A DNA stretch of 64,000 nt from Trichormus sp. M33_DOE_039 (GTDB lineage: Bacteria; Cyanobacteriota; Cyanobacteriia; Cyanobacteriales; Nostocaceae): positions 1 to 64,000 of the forward strand of contig DVDT01000011.1 in NCBI GenBank assembly GCA_015296085.1, given 5' to 3'. Position 1 is the first letter of the stretch; each line of letters opens with the position of its first letter. The position numbers and the translations under genes are program-made. A model generated the notes under the pieces. That model saw only the letters and a list, made by a program, of their open reading frames with translations. It had not been told where the DNA came from and did not search any database. This document shows positions 30,401-39,017 of this stretch, piece after piece.

Positions 30401-31537
30401 GGAGTGTGCTTGTTTTCAGGTTCGTCTTTTAATCTAATGTTAGGTTGCCCCTCTGGTTTTGAGGTTTTCCCGTTCACCATCCTACTACGTTGGTTGTCAG
30501 GAAGCAGTCTTGATGAAACCGGGCGATCGCTATTTTGCATTTTATAGTTTTGTGGGCTGTTAATCTTTCACAGTCAAGACAAGACGATGTGCAACAGATG
30601 AGGTATGTTATTCACGAACAACCTAGATGTTCAGCCCTAGATTGACGGATATCTATGTGCGATCGCCATTTAAAATCACAACATCCCGACGCATTCCCAA
30701 ACTTAGACAAGCACGATCTCCCAACGATAATCTCGACGGCTATTGCTGCATCCTGCAAAGAAAAAGGAGCGATAGTCAGTCCCAAAACCTCTAAATCTTC
30801 TCCCATTTTTGATATCGAAGTGATAAAGCATTGAAGCATTCTCTATGAAGTTGCACCAAATAAATGATGTAGAGACGTTGCATGCAATGTCTCTACAGTG
30901 CTTCATTAAGAAACGGTATAACTTAGTAATTTGTAACTCGTAATTGATTTTCTACAAAGAAGAATTTTACTAAGTAATAAAAGGTTAACTATCCTAGCCA
31001 AAAATTGTCTGTAATGCTACGCTGTGACTGAAATTGTACATATCAACAAATATGTATAAATTTCAGAGTTAACTTAATCATTGACTCAGTTAATTAAGTA
31101 AAATAATGTAAACTTTTTTGTCAATCTGCATACAATACCGAATTAGCTCCGATAACTGAATCGTATAACTGAAGTTGGTTGTCTAATCCAAATTAATTAG
31201 GCTTTAGTTTCAATTAAAGTCACACACAACTGATTCAAATAACCTCTTTCTCAACCTCTCCCCCAAAGGAATAGGAAATTTGATTATTACTACCTTTCCC
31301 TAAAATGTAAAGTTTTAGTGGTTAGGTTTGATTGCAAGTTGCACACGAAAACCAATTATTAACAACACCATCTTTGTTAAATTTTCTGGAACGGCTACGG
31401 TCGCTTTTGAATTGCAATACTAGCAGTTAAAAATCCTGCTACATCGTCAAAAATTCTCATCAAATTAGTTTTTACCTGCATCTGCAATCCAGATACAGCG
31501 TATATTTTCATATCCATAATTGCTAAGGGTGAATATA
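30401..31537. other. 1.1-kb gene-free region before the GMC cluster
   Basis: Divergent spacer between pheT and the oxidoreductase cluster. Short frames at 30612-30906 (minus) lack protein-like composition. It contains the 30-bp palindrome at 30868-30897. TTGACT (31081-31086) with TAATGT (31104-31109) at a 17-base spacing is a possible promoter about 430 bases before the first cluster gene. The length suggests regulatory content. Confidence 0.45.
30868..30897. repeat. 30-bp near-perfect palindrome (TGTAGAGAC type)
   Basis: TGTAGAGAC at 30868-30876 is matched by GTCTCTACA at 30889-30897 around a TTGCATGCAA core; only one symmetric position differs. A related hairpin lies at 41260-41291, and a decayed one near 60637. 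Dispersed repeat, or operator-like. Confidence 0.7.
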
Positions 31538-33871
31538 ATGACTCGTTTATCCAGCCCGATTGAAAACTTAAAAAATCACTATAAAGTTGTAGTTATTGGT
31601 TCTGGTTATGGTGGTAGTATTGCCGCATCGCGTTTAGCACGAGCCGGACAGCAAGTGTGTATTTTAGAGCGAGGGAAAGAATTTCAACCTGGTGAATATC
31701 CCAACACTCAAACCAAAGCACTGGCAGAAATGCAGGTGGATTTGCCGCAACATCATCTAGGTTCGTGTACAGGTTTGTACGACTTTCATGTAAATAAAGA
31801 CATTAATGTATTTGTTGGTTGTGGACTGGGCGGAACATCTTTAGTTAATGCCAATGTTTCATTACAAGCCGAACCGCGTGTGTTTGAAGATCTACGCTGG
31901 CCGAAGGAATTACGTGAGGATGTCGGAACTTTATTAGCAGAAGGTTATCGTCGTGCAGAGGAAATGCTCAAACCTACTCCCTATCCTGAAAGTTTTCCGC
32001 CTCTGGCCAAATTGCAAGCTTTAGAGAAGTCTTCTAAATACTTGAACGAAAAATTTTATCGTCCCCCCATCAATGTCACCTTCCAAGATGGGGTGAATCA
32101 TGTCGGTGTGGAACAAAAAGAATGTAATCTCTGCGGTGATTGCGTTTCTGGTTGTAATAACAAAGCCAAAAACACCGTGTTGATGAATTACCTACCGGAT
32201 GCCAAAAACCACGGCGCGGAAATCTATACACAAGTTTCTGTACGGCGAGTTGAACGTCAGGGAAATCGCTGGCTAGTCCACTACCAATTATTAAACGCTG
32301 GACAAGAAAACTTTAACGCCCCGACCATGTTCGTCAGTGCGGATATTGTGATTTTGGCAGCGGGGACATTGGGATCTACAGAAATTTTACTGCGATCGCA
32401 AGCTGCTGGTTTAGCTGTATCTCAAAAACTGGGGCATAACTTTACGGGAAATGGTGATGTCCTAGCCTTCGGCTATAACACCGAACAAGTAGTTAACGGC
32501 ATTGGTTTTGGCGATCGCCCAGCCAATACTGTAGAACCAGTAGGGCCATGTATCACTGGTATCATCGATATGCGGGGACAGCCCCAACTAGACAACGGCT
32601 TAGTGATTGAAGAAGGGTCAATTCCTGGCGGCATGGCGGCTATATTGCCCCAAACCTTTGCGGCGGCTGCCAAAATTTTAGGTAAAGATACTGACACTGG
32701 TTTAGGCGATCGCATCGAAGAAAAAATGCGCGAAGTCGAGAGTTTAACCCGTGGTGCTTACACAGGTGCAGTCCGCAATACTCAGACCTACTTAGTAATG
32801 ACCCATGATGATGCAGCCGGACAAATGTACTTAGAAAATGACCGTCTCCGCATTAAATGGCAAGGTGTGGGAAGTCAACCCATTTTTCAACGAGTCAACA
32901 ATCGCCTCACAGAAGCAACTGAACCGCTAGGTGGGACACAAATACCTAACCCTATTTGGTCTGATGTCTTTGGTCATGACTTAGTTACAGTCCATCCATT
33001 AGGAGGTTGTATCTTAGCTGAGGATGCAGAACACGGTGTTGTCAATCATAAAGGGCAAGTATTTGCTAGTAACCAAGGAACAACCGTCTATGAAAACTTA
33101 TATGTGGCTGATGGTTCAATCGTTCCCCGGACATTAGGTGTAAATCCCCTACTGACAATCTCCGCCTTAGCTGAACGTTGCTGCACCCTCATTGCTCAAG
33201 ACCGAAGTTGGACAATTAATTATGATTTCACCGCCCAACCCACAGTTATAGGTGACACTACCCGTCCTACCACAGTCGGCATTCAGTTCACCGAAACCAT
33301 GCGTGGCTACTTTTCCACAGCCATCAAGGACAACGACTATCAGCGCGCATTCCAGCAAGGTAAACAAGACAACTCTCCCCTAGAGTTCACCGTCACAGTA
33401 ATTGCTGATGACTTAGACAAACTACTCAACGACCCCGAACACCCAGGAAAGATAGTCGGTATAGTCAAAGCTCCCAATCTATCACCGGAAGCCTTAACTG
33501 TAACCAATAGCGACTTTAATTTGTTTGTTGTGCAACAAGGTCAAGAAAACACCAGACAAATGCGTTATCGCTTACACATGATGACGCAATCGGGACAACG
33601 TTATTACTTGAAAGGCTTCAAGCAAATTCACGATGATCCAGGATTTGATGTTTGGTCTGACACGACTACACTATTCATCACCGTTTATGAGGGTGACAGC
33701 GAGAATGATCCCATAGTCGGTCAAGGCATTCTCAAAATTCAGCCGATGGACTTCATCAAACAAATGACCACTATGAAAGTCACCAACGCTAGCGATATTG
33801 GAGAACGCTTGCAAGCGATAGATAAATTCAGCCGCTTCTTTGCTGGCACTTTAGCGGAAGTATACATTTAG
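31538..33871 (+). CDS. GMC-family oxidoreductase (cholesterol-oxidase-like) with extra C-terminal domain
   Basis: A flavin enzyme that should oxidise an alcohol on a hydrophobic or sterol-like substrate. The frame opens at TTG 31520; ATG 31538 has AAGGG at a good distance and gives 777 residues. FAD site GSGYGG (about 21-26); a CxxCxxCxxxC motif (Cys 196, 199, 202, 206; CNLCGDCVSGC) resembles an iron-sulfur binding loop; VHPLGGC and a NPLLTISALAE segment mark the GMC C-terminal part. Residues from about 595 form a separate domain shared with the patatin encoded at 37.4 kb. No signal peptide. First gene of the cluster. Confidence 0.9.
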   Translation: MTRLSSPIENLKNHYKVVVIGSGYGGSIAASRLARAGQQVCILERGKEFQPGEYPNTQTKALAEMQVDLPQHHLGSCTGLYDFHVNKDINVFVGCGLGGTSLVNANVSLQAEPRVFEDLRWPKELREDVGTLLAEGYRRAEEMLKPTPYPESFPPLAKLQALEKSSKYLNEKFYRPPINVTFQDGVNHVGVEQKECNLCGDCVSGCNNKAKNTVLMNYLPDAKNHGAEIYTQVSVRRVERQGNRWLVHYQLLNAGQENFNAPTMFVSADIVILAAGTLGSTEILLRSQAAGLAVSQKLGHNFTGNGDVLAFGYNTEQVVNGIGFGDRPANTVEPVGPCITGIIDMRGQPQLDNGLVIEEGSIPGGMAAILPQTFAAAAKILGKDTDTGLGDRIEEKMREVESLTRGAYTGAVRNTQTYLVMTHDDAAGQMYLENDRLRIKWQGVGSQPIFQRVNNRLTEATEPLGGTQIPNPIWSDVFGHDLVTVHPLGGCILAEDAEHGVVNHKGQVFASNQGTTVYENLYVADGSIVPRTLGVNPLLTISALAERCCTLIAQDRSWTINYDFTAQPTVIGDTTRPTTVGIQFTETMRGYFSTAIKDNDYQRAFQQGKQDNSPLEFTVTVIADDLDKLLNDPEHPGKIVGIVKAPNLSPEALTVTNSDFNLFVVQQGQENTRQMRYRLHMMTQSGQRYYLKGFKQIHDDPGFDVWSDTTTLFITVYEGDSENDPIVGQGILKIQPMDFIKQMTTMKVTNASDIGERLQAIDKFSRFFAGTLAEVYI

Positions 33872-33876
33872 TTGAA

Positions 33877-33904
33877 GGGGTATAGGGGTATAGGGGTGTA
33901 GGGG
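33877..33904 (+). repeat. GGGGTGTA octamer repeat after GMC gene
   Basis: Three octamers (GGGGTATA, GGGGTATA, GGGGTGTA) plus GGGG, three bases after the GMC stop. Same family as the repeats at 37.0, 37.2, 38.9, 53.0 and 59.9 kb. Confidence 0.85.
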
Positions 33905-33945
33905 AAAATTTTATGCCCTATTTCCGATGCCCCATTTAAAAACAT

Positions 33946-35010
33946 ATGCAGATCGATTTTCATCACGGTGTTACTTACGTTGTCGCTAGGCTGGCGGGTT
34001 TTGAGCATGAAGCAGCTAGTATCATCGCTTACAGCGCACAATATGTAGATGATGCCACCAACGACGGCTTAATCCGGTTTGATAATGGAGCATTATTTCA
34101 ACGTATGAGTTCTGCTCATAAAATGCTTGATTATCGCAACTTTGAGGAACTGGCAAATTACCGCGTTTGGATTCCGTTTCATTTTCTCCCCGGCAACGGC
34201 GGACTACCCGCAGGACAAGACCCCCAAGGGAACTTTATTGACAAGCTGATTTGTCGCCCTAACAGCTACGTAGCTCAAGAAATGGTGCGGGAATGTATAG
34301 AACAGCGTCACAGGCCTTATGCCTTACATCGCTTGGGAATTACCATGCACGTCTATGTTGATACCTGGGCGCATCAAGGTTTTGCTGGTGTGAATCATCA
34401 GGTAAACGAAGCGAAACAGCTAGTTGATGGTGACGGTAAACCCGATCGCAACCTCATAGAGCGTCTGCAAAATTACTTTATCAGTGAAGCCTTACCTTTG
34501 GGACATGGTTCTGTGCTGAGTAATCCCGATAAACCCTTTTTAAGCTGGGGTTACACCAACGGCCGGGGTGAAAAAATTACCAGAAACAATCCCCAAGATT
34601 TTTTAACAGCCGCAGATCATATGTGCCGAGCCATGCAGCGATATTTAGTAGGCAAGGCCGATGCAACTGTATCAGGATTACCAGCCGCAGATAAAAGCTT
34701 GATTGCCTCCATGCTCCAGAGTATCACCGATATCAAAGGAGGCGATCGCCATCAAAAATGGTTGCGAGCGATCGCAGATGGGAAATTTAGCTTTGGTGCA
34801 GCTGATGTGAGCTACATCGAAAAAGGTAGAGGCTCTTGGAAATACTTAGCTCTAGGTACAGACAGAGACAAAGATAAAGCCGACGAAAAATTTCTCTATC
34901 GTCCCAGTTTTTTAAACAGTAATTGGAAACTATTTCACGACGCTTTAGAGTCCCATCACTTTTATATCATTCACGACCTATTACCCAAGTATGGGATTTG
35001 TGTGGCTTGA
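33946..35010 (+). CDS. DUF6765-like protein with a zinc-phospholipase-C-like motif
   Basis: 354 residues, no signal peptide. I place it in DUF6765 from its opening MQIDFHHGVTYVVARLAGF and YSAQYVDDATN. The stretch LGITMHVYVDTWAHQGF has the His-x3-Asp-x3-His layout found in zinc-dependent phospholipase C and S1/P1 nucleases, and an HH near the C-terminus (ALESHHFYIIHD) could add ligands. A metal-dependent hydrolase acting on a lipid phosphoester is a reasonable guess but not shown. It lies 74 bases after the GMC gene and 54 before the hydrolase gene. Confidence 0.65.
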   Translation: MQIDFHHGVTYVVARLAGFEHEAASIIAYSAQYVDDATNDGLIRFDNGALFQRMSSAHKMLDYRNFEELANYRVWIPFHFLPGNGGLPAGQDPQGNFIDKLICRPNSYVAQEMVRECIEQRHRPYALHRLGITMHVYVDTWAHQGFAGVNHQVNEAKQLVDGDGKPDRNLIERLQNYFISEALPLGHGSVLSNPDKPFLSWGYTNGRGEKITRNNPQDFLTAADHMCRAMQRYLVGKADATVSGLPAADKSLIASMLQSITDIKGGDRHQKWLRAIADGKFSFGAADVSYIEKGRGSWKYLALGTDRDKDKADEKFLYRPSFLNSNWKLFHDALESHHFYIIHDLLPKYGICVA

Positions 35011-35064
35011 GGATTGACTGGGAATTAATTGTTCTTCCGCTTCTTTTAAAAGAATTATGTAAAG

Positions 35065-36114
35065 ATGAACACTAAAATTTATAACCAAACTTTACGAGAA
35101 AGGATAGTACCTTTTACTAGCAAAGACGGCTTTCAATGCAACTTAATCAATGTCAGGGGTGAAAAGCCTCCTTCTAAGCCACCTGTATTACTAGTGCATG
35201 GTGCAGGAGTCAGAGCCAATATTTTTCGCGCTCCTGTGGAAATTAATATAGTTGATTACTTAGTTGCTCATGGCTATGACGTATGGCTAGAAAACTGGCG
35301 TGCCAGTATTGACTTAAATCCCAATCATTGGACACTTGACCGCGCCGCAGTTAATGACCATCCGCAAGCGGTGCAAACAATTGTTGAAGAGACGGGTTAT
35401 CAAGAAATCAAAGCCATCATCCATTGTCAAGGATCTACTAGTTTCATGATGTCTGTGGTGGCTGGCTTAGTCCCGCAGGTCAAAACCATTGTCAGCAATG
35501 CTGTTTCACTGCATCCGATTGTACCGTCATGGTCAGCTTTCAAAATCAATTTTGCAGTCCCCGCAGTCAATTTACTCACCGATCATTTAAACCCACAGTG
35601 GCAATTAGACTCACCAAGTCTAGCGGCAAAATTAATCTCTCTTTTCGTGGCTTCCACGCATCACGAATGTAATAATTCCGTCTGCAAACAAGTCAGCTTT
35701 ACTTATGGGACGGGCTTTCCGGCATTGTGGGAACACGCCAACCTCAACGAAACTACCCATGAATGGCTCAAACAGGAATTTGCCTTTGTGCCACTGAGTT
35801 TTTTCCAACAGATGTCTCAGTGCATCAACCGTGGACATCTAATTTCTGTTGATAATTTCCCCGAATTACCGAAAAATTTTATTGCCCAACCGCCAAAAAC
35901 CGATGCCCGGATTGCTTTTTTTGCAGGTAAATTAAACCGTTGTTTTCTCCCACAAAGTCAGGTAGAAACTTTTAAATATTTTGACTCTCTGCGTCCCAAT
36001 TACCATGCTTTACACATTCTGCATGAATACAGTCATCTGGACATATTTATGGGTCAGAAGGCAGCCAAAGATGTGTTTCCTTTAATGCTTGCAGAACTAG
36101 AAAAAAACATTTAA
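35065..36114 (+). CDS. Alpha/beta hydrolase with Cys at the nucleophile elbow
   Basis: 349 residues. VLLVHGAGVRANIF is the oxyanion-hole HG motif; the elbow reads AIIHCQGSTSF, so the position normally held by Ser is Cys121; catalytic His is likely in HEYSHLDIFMG. The acid position (AGKLNRCFLP) lacks an obvious Asp. In some bacteria a hydrolase of this kind is fused to a GMC oxidoreductase, to my recollection, which fits its position two genes downstream of one. No signal peptide. Thirteen bases separate it from the next gene, indicating co-transcription. Confidence 0.8.
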   Translation: MNTKIYNQTLRERIVPFTSKDGFQCNLINVRGEKPPSKPPVLLVHGAGVRANIFRAPVEINIVDYLVAHGYDVWLENWRASIDLNPNHWTLDRAAVNDHPQAVQTIVEETGYQEIKAIIHCQGSTSFMMSVVAGLVPQVKTIVSNAVSLHPIVPSWSAFKINFAVPAVNLLTDHLNPQWQLDSPSLAAKLISLFVASTHHECNNSVCKQVSFTYGTGFPALWEHANLNETTHEWLKQEFAFVPLSFFQQMSQCINRGHLISVDNFPELPKNFIAQPPKTDARIAFFAGKLNRCFLPQSQVETFKYFDSLRPNYHALHILHEYSHLDIFMGQKAAKDVFPLMLAELEKNI

Positions 36115-36127
36115 CAATTGCAAAATT

Positions 36128-37027
36128 ATGATACCTCAACGTTTAAAACAACAAACAGGTCTTTATGCCTTAGTTGATGGCATACCCTTTCAGTTACCCG
36201 TCAATTCTGAACAGACACCAGCATTAATGGCGGTCTATACAATTAACGCCGATCGCGCCAAAGAATTGATGCCTGGAAAGGAAGTACACCCTCTGCGTGT
36301 TTGGAAGAATCAAGCCTTGTTAGTGATCACTGTGATTGATTATCGGATTACTGACATTGGTAAATATATCGAATTTAGTATTGCGATCGCCTGCACTCAT
36401 GGTGCAAAACCAGCCCCGCCATTACTACCTGCTTTATTAATGCAACAATACGGCACAGGACAGTATGTATTGGATTTACCTGTCAGCACCGAAATTTCTG
36501 TCAAAGGTGGAAAAGGGATTTGGGGAATGCCCAAACACCAAGCTAACTTGGATTTTATCATTGGCGATCGCACCGTCAGCAGTCAATACGATTTAGATGG
36601 GCAACTCGTCATGAAAATTGAAGTTGCCAAACCTGCCAAAGCGTGGTTTCCCTTAAAGATGGGCGCAGCGAACTACTGTGCATTTCGTGGGATGTTGATG
36701 AAATCTTTGATCTATTTTCAAGGGAAATTGGGATTTTCCCTGTTTAAACCAGGTTCAGCCAAACTGACTATAGGTGATCATCCTCGCATCCAACCACTTA
36801 AGCACTTGGAGATTAGTCCCGACCCGATATTTACAGGCTTCTTCCCAGAAATCACAGGTATGCTAGATGACCATTTCGAGAGTTGGTTTCTTGGTTATGA
36901 TACACCCCCCACACAACAACCAGAGGGTTTAGAAAGTGTCTTTAATTTAGGCTTAGGTCAAGAATGGCTACCACCGCCAAAAGCTTTGACTAAAGAGGAG
37001 CAAACAGAGATGGGTGTAGGGGTGTAG
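36128..37027 (+). CDS. Acetoacetate-decarboxylase-like protein
   Basis: 299 residues. The Schiff-base lysine motif of the family is seen as GIWGMPKHQAN (Lys136). ADC-fold proteins decarboxylate beta-keto acids or do related aldol/dehydratase chemistry on larger substrates; the real substrate here is unknown. The fold covers about 25-270. The last codons (MGVGV, stop TAG) are written by the GGGGTGTA repeat that begins at 37012, so the natural C-terminus has been altered by the repeat. Part of the GMC-patatin cluster. Confidence 0.8.
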   Translation: MIPQRLKQQTGLYALVDGIPFQLPVNSEQTPALMAVYTINADRAKELMPGKEVHPLRVWKNQALLVITVIDYRITDIGKYIEFSIAIACTHGAKPAPPLLPALLMQQYGTGQYVLDLPVSTEISVKGGKGIWGMPKHQANLDFIIGDRTVSSQYDLDGQLVMKIEVAKPAKAWFPLKMGAANYCAFRGMLMKSLIYFQGKLGFSLFKPGSAKLTIGDHPRIQPLKHLEISPDPIFTGFFPEITGMLDDHFESWFLGYDTPPTQQPEGLESVFNLGLGQEWLPPPKALTKEEQTEMGVGV

Positions 37028-37054
37028 GGGTGTGGGGGTGTAAGGGTGTAGGGG
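37012..37054 (+). repeat. Octamer repeat overlapping the ADC-like stop codon
   Basis: About five GGGGTGTA-type octamers. The stop codon of the decarboxylase-like gene lies inside the array. An inverted array follows at 37188-37280. Confidence 0.85.
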
Positions 37055-37354
37055 AAGCAGAGGAGAATAATTATTGGCTTATTGTCTCTTAACTCTTAGC
37101 TCCTACCTCCTGTCGCTGACAGGTGTAGGTTTTTAATAGAGCAGTGAGTGATGGCTATCAAACCAACGACAGAATCATATTTTCATCCACCCCTACACCC
37201 CTACGCCCCTATACCCCTAAACCCTTACACCCCTAAACCCTTACACCCCTAAACCCTTACACCCCTAAACCCTTACACCTGTGAGACCGCCCGTCGGGCG
37301 TATTGATTTTCTGGTACTTGTTTCGCTTGTGTACTTTCAAACCAGGATACACCT
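37028..37354 (+). other. Spacer between ADC-like and patatin genes
   Basis: 327 bases made largely of repeats: the plus-orientation octamer array and, 130 bases on, the same octamer in reverse. Transcribed as one RNA, the two arrays could pair into a long stem. No reading frame. The patatin gene has its ATG at 37355, with no strong ribosome site. Confidence 0.55.
37188..37280 (-). repeat. Inverted octamer array (ACACCCCT / AAACCCTT)
   Basis: Eleven to twelve octamers; the right part alternates AAACCCTT and ACACCCCT in four regular pairs, so a 16-base unit has itself been amplified. Reverse orientation to the array at 37012-37054. Confidence 0.85.
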
Positions 37355-38905
37355 ATGAGCAACCTGCCGCATAAACCTTATGGCACTCCTGAATCAACAT
37401 ACTCAGGCAATAAACGCTCCCTGATTTTAGCTGGTGGAGGAATGCGCGTAGCTTACCAAGCCGGAGCTATCCGCGCCTTACTTGAATCGGGACTGTGTTT
37501 TAATCATGCCGATGGGACTTCCGGTGGGACGATGAATTTAGCTATGTTGCTATCTGGATTGTCACCGATTGAAATGTGCGATCGCTGGCGGACATTAAAT
37601 GTCAAAGATTTTGTCTCTTTTATTCCCCCAGAAAAATACCTCAAAGCGTGGGATTTGTTATCGATGGGAGATGCAGACGGCATTATTGAGCGCGTTTTTC
37701 CCCACTTAGGTATAGATATCAGCAAAATCAATGCGGCGGAGGGAATGGAAGGGACATTTAATGTTTGCAACTTTACCCACAAAACAAATGAAGTCATTCC
37801 CCACGATCGCCTAGATTTAGATTTATTGGTTGCAGGGATTTCTCTGCCTATTTTTATGCCACCTGTACCCAAAGGTGATTATCTCTACATGGATTCCGTG
37901 TGGATTAAAGATGTCAACCTTATGGAAGCAGTGCGTCGGGGTGCAGATGAACTTTGGGTGTTGTGGTGCATTGGCAATAGCAGCGAGTATCAGACGGGGA
38001 TTTTTAATCAATATGTTCACATGATGGAATTGAGTGCGAACGGCGCATTTTTTGAAGAGTGCGATCGCATTAATGAAATCAACCAAAGAATTTTGCAAGG
38101 AGAGAAAGTCTACGGACATACCCAACCCATCAAACTGCACTTGATTAAACCTGCCTATCCTTTACCTCTTGATACCGATTACTACTTGGGTAATATTGAT
38201 GGTGCAACCTTGGTGGATATGGGTTACGCCGATGCTAAACAATACTTGCAAACCATGTCCCCCGCTGGATTGCCCTTGCAACCAGACATTACCCGAATGT
38301 ACGACAATTTGCCAGGGCTGACTCTTCGTGAAAGGATGGCGGGTGGGTTTGTTTTAAATGAGACTGATCCAATTAAGGTTGCAACCCAGGGTAAAACGCA
38401 TAATTCCCAACTCTCATTGCAATTGACAATTAACATTCGTGACTTAAAACGATTTCTGAGCGATACCAATTTTACGGCTAGTATTTTTGGTAACATCAGT
38501 TTTGCAGATTTTGGTGAACACATTCCACTCAAAAGAGGTGTATTTAACCTATTTGCTCATGATCATAATCCTGAATATAAATACATTACTTATGAACTTG
38601 CCTTTGAACATGGTAATCAAGATTACTACTTAGTAGGCAAGAAAGAACTACATGATGATCCAGGCTTTGATCTTTGGAAAGACATGACAAGCATCTATGT
38701 TTACTTACATCAAGGTACAGATAGCAACAGTCCTATCATCGGCGCAGGAACTTTAACTCTGGATGTGGGTGATGTCGCTAAGTGTATTTCCGGTTGGCGA
38801 ATCACTAATGCCAAGTCACTAGCAGAGAAAGCTACACTCTTGGCAGAGTTTGGTCGTTTTTTTTGGGGCAATATTTGGGAAACGTATCAAATGAAAGGGG
38901 TGTAA
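37355..38905 (+). CDS. Patatin-like phospholipase with extra C-terminal domain
   Basis: 516 residues. Patatin domain (about 20-320): oxyanion loop LAGGGMRVAYQAGAIR, nucleophile Ser56 in GTSGGT, and a catalytic Asp probably in YMDSVW, where the usual Asp-Gly is Asp-Ser. From about residue 335 it carries the same domain as the GMC enzyme (KELHDDPGFDLWKD here, KQIHDDPGFDVWSD there; both end with GRFFWG- or SRFFAG-like motifs). Should release acyl chains from a lipid. Its last codons (MKGV, stop) lie in another octamer array. No signal peptide. Confidence 0.88.
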   Translation: MSNLPHKPYGTPESTYSGNKRSLILAGGGMRVAYQAGAIRALLESGLCFNHADGTSGGTMNLAMLLSGLSPIEMCDRWRTLNVKDFVSFIPPEKYLKAWDLLSMGDADGIIERVFPHLGIDISKINAAEGMEGTFNVCNFTHKTNEVIPHDRLDLDLLVAGISLPIFMPPVPKGDYLYMDSVWIKDVNLMEAVRRGADELWVLWCIGNSSEYQTGIFNQYVHMMELSANGAFFEECDRINEINQRILQGEKVYGHTQPIKLHLIKPAYPLPLDTDYYLGNIDGATLVDMGYADAKQYLQTMSPAGLPLQPDITRMYDNLPGLTLRERMAGGFVLNETDPIKVATQGKTHNSQLSLQLTINIRDLKRFLSDTNFTASIFGNISFADFGEHIPLKRGVFNLFAHDHNPEYKYITYELAFEHGNQDYYLVGKKELHDDPGFDLWKDMTSIYVYLHQGTDSNSPIIGAGTLTLDVGDVAKCISGWRITNAKSLAEKATLLAEFGRFFWGNIWETYQMKGV

Positions 38906-38932
38906 GGGTATAGGGGTATAGGGGTTTAGGGG
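38897..38932 (+). repeat. Octamer repeat overlapping the patatin stop codon
   Basis: GGGGTGTA, AGGGTATA, GGGGTATA, GGGGTTTA and GGGG. The patatin TAA stop (38903-38905) is inside the array. Confidence 0.85.
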
Positions 38933-39017
38933 AGTGAGTAATTAACTTCCGTTAGCGTAGTGGGCGCAGCCAGTTTCGACTTCCGACTGCTTAAAAACTT
39001 TATCAGGAGACATCAAC

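Noticed and set aside
30612-30906. Two overlapping small minus-strand frames in the spacer before the cluster
   Set aside because: They overlap each other, lack ribosome sites and protein-like composition; one crosses the palindrome.
31538-33871. Calling the GMC enzyme a true cholesterol oxidase
   Set aside because: Cyanobacteria of this type are not known for sterols, the protein has an extra domain and a four-Cys loop; the substrate is left open.
37188-37280. Possible CRISPR-like array
   Set aside because: Units are 8 or 16 bases with no spacers and there are no cas genes.
37504-38532. Three minus-strand frames over the patatin gene
   Set aside because: Antisense shadows of a well-supported protein.
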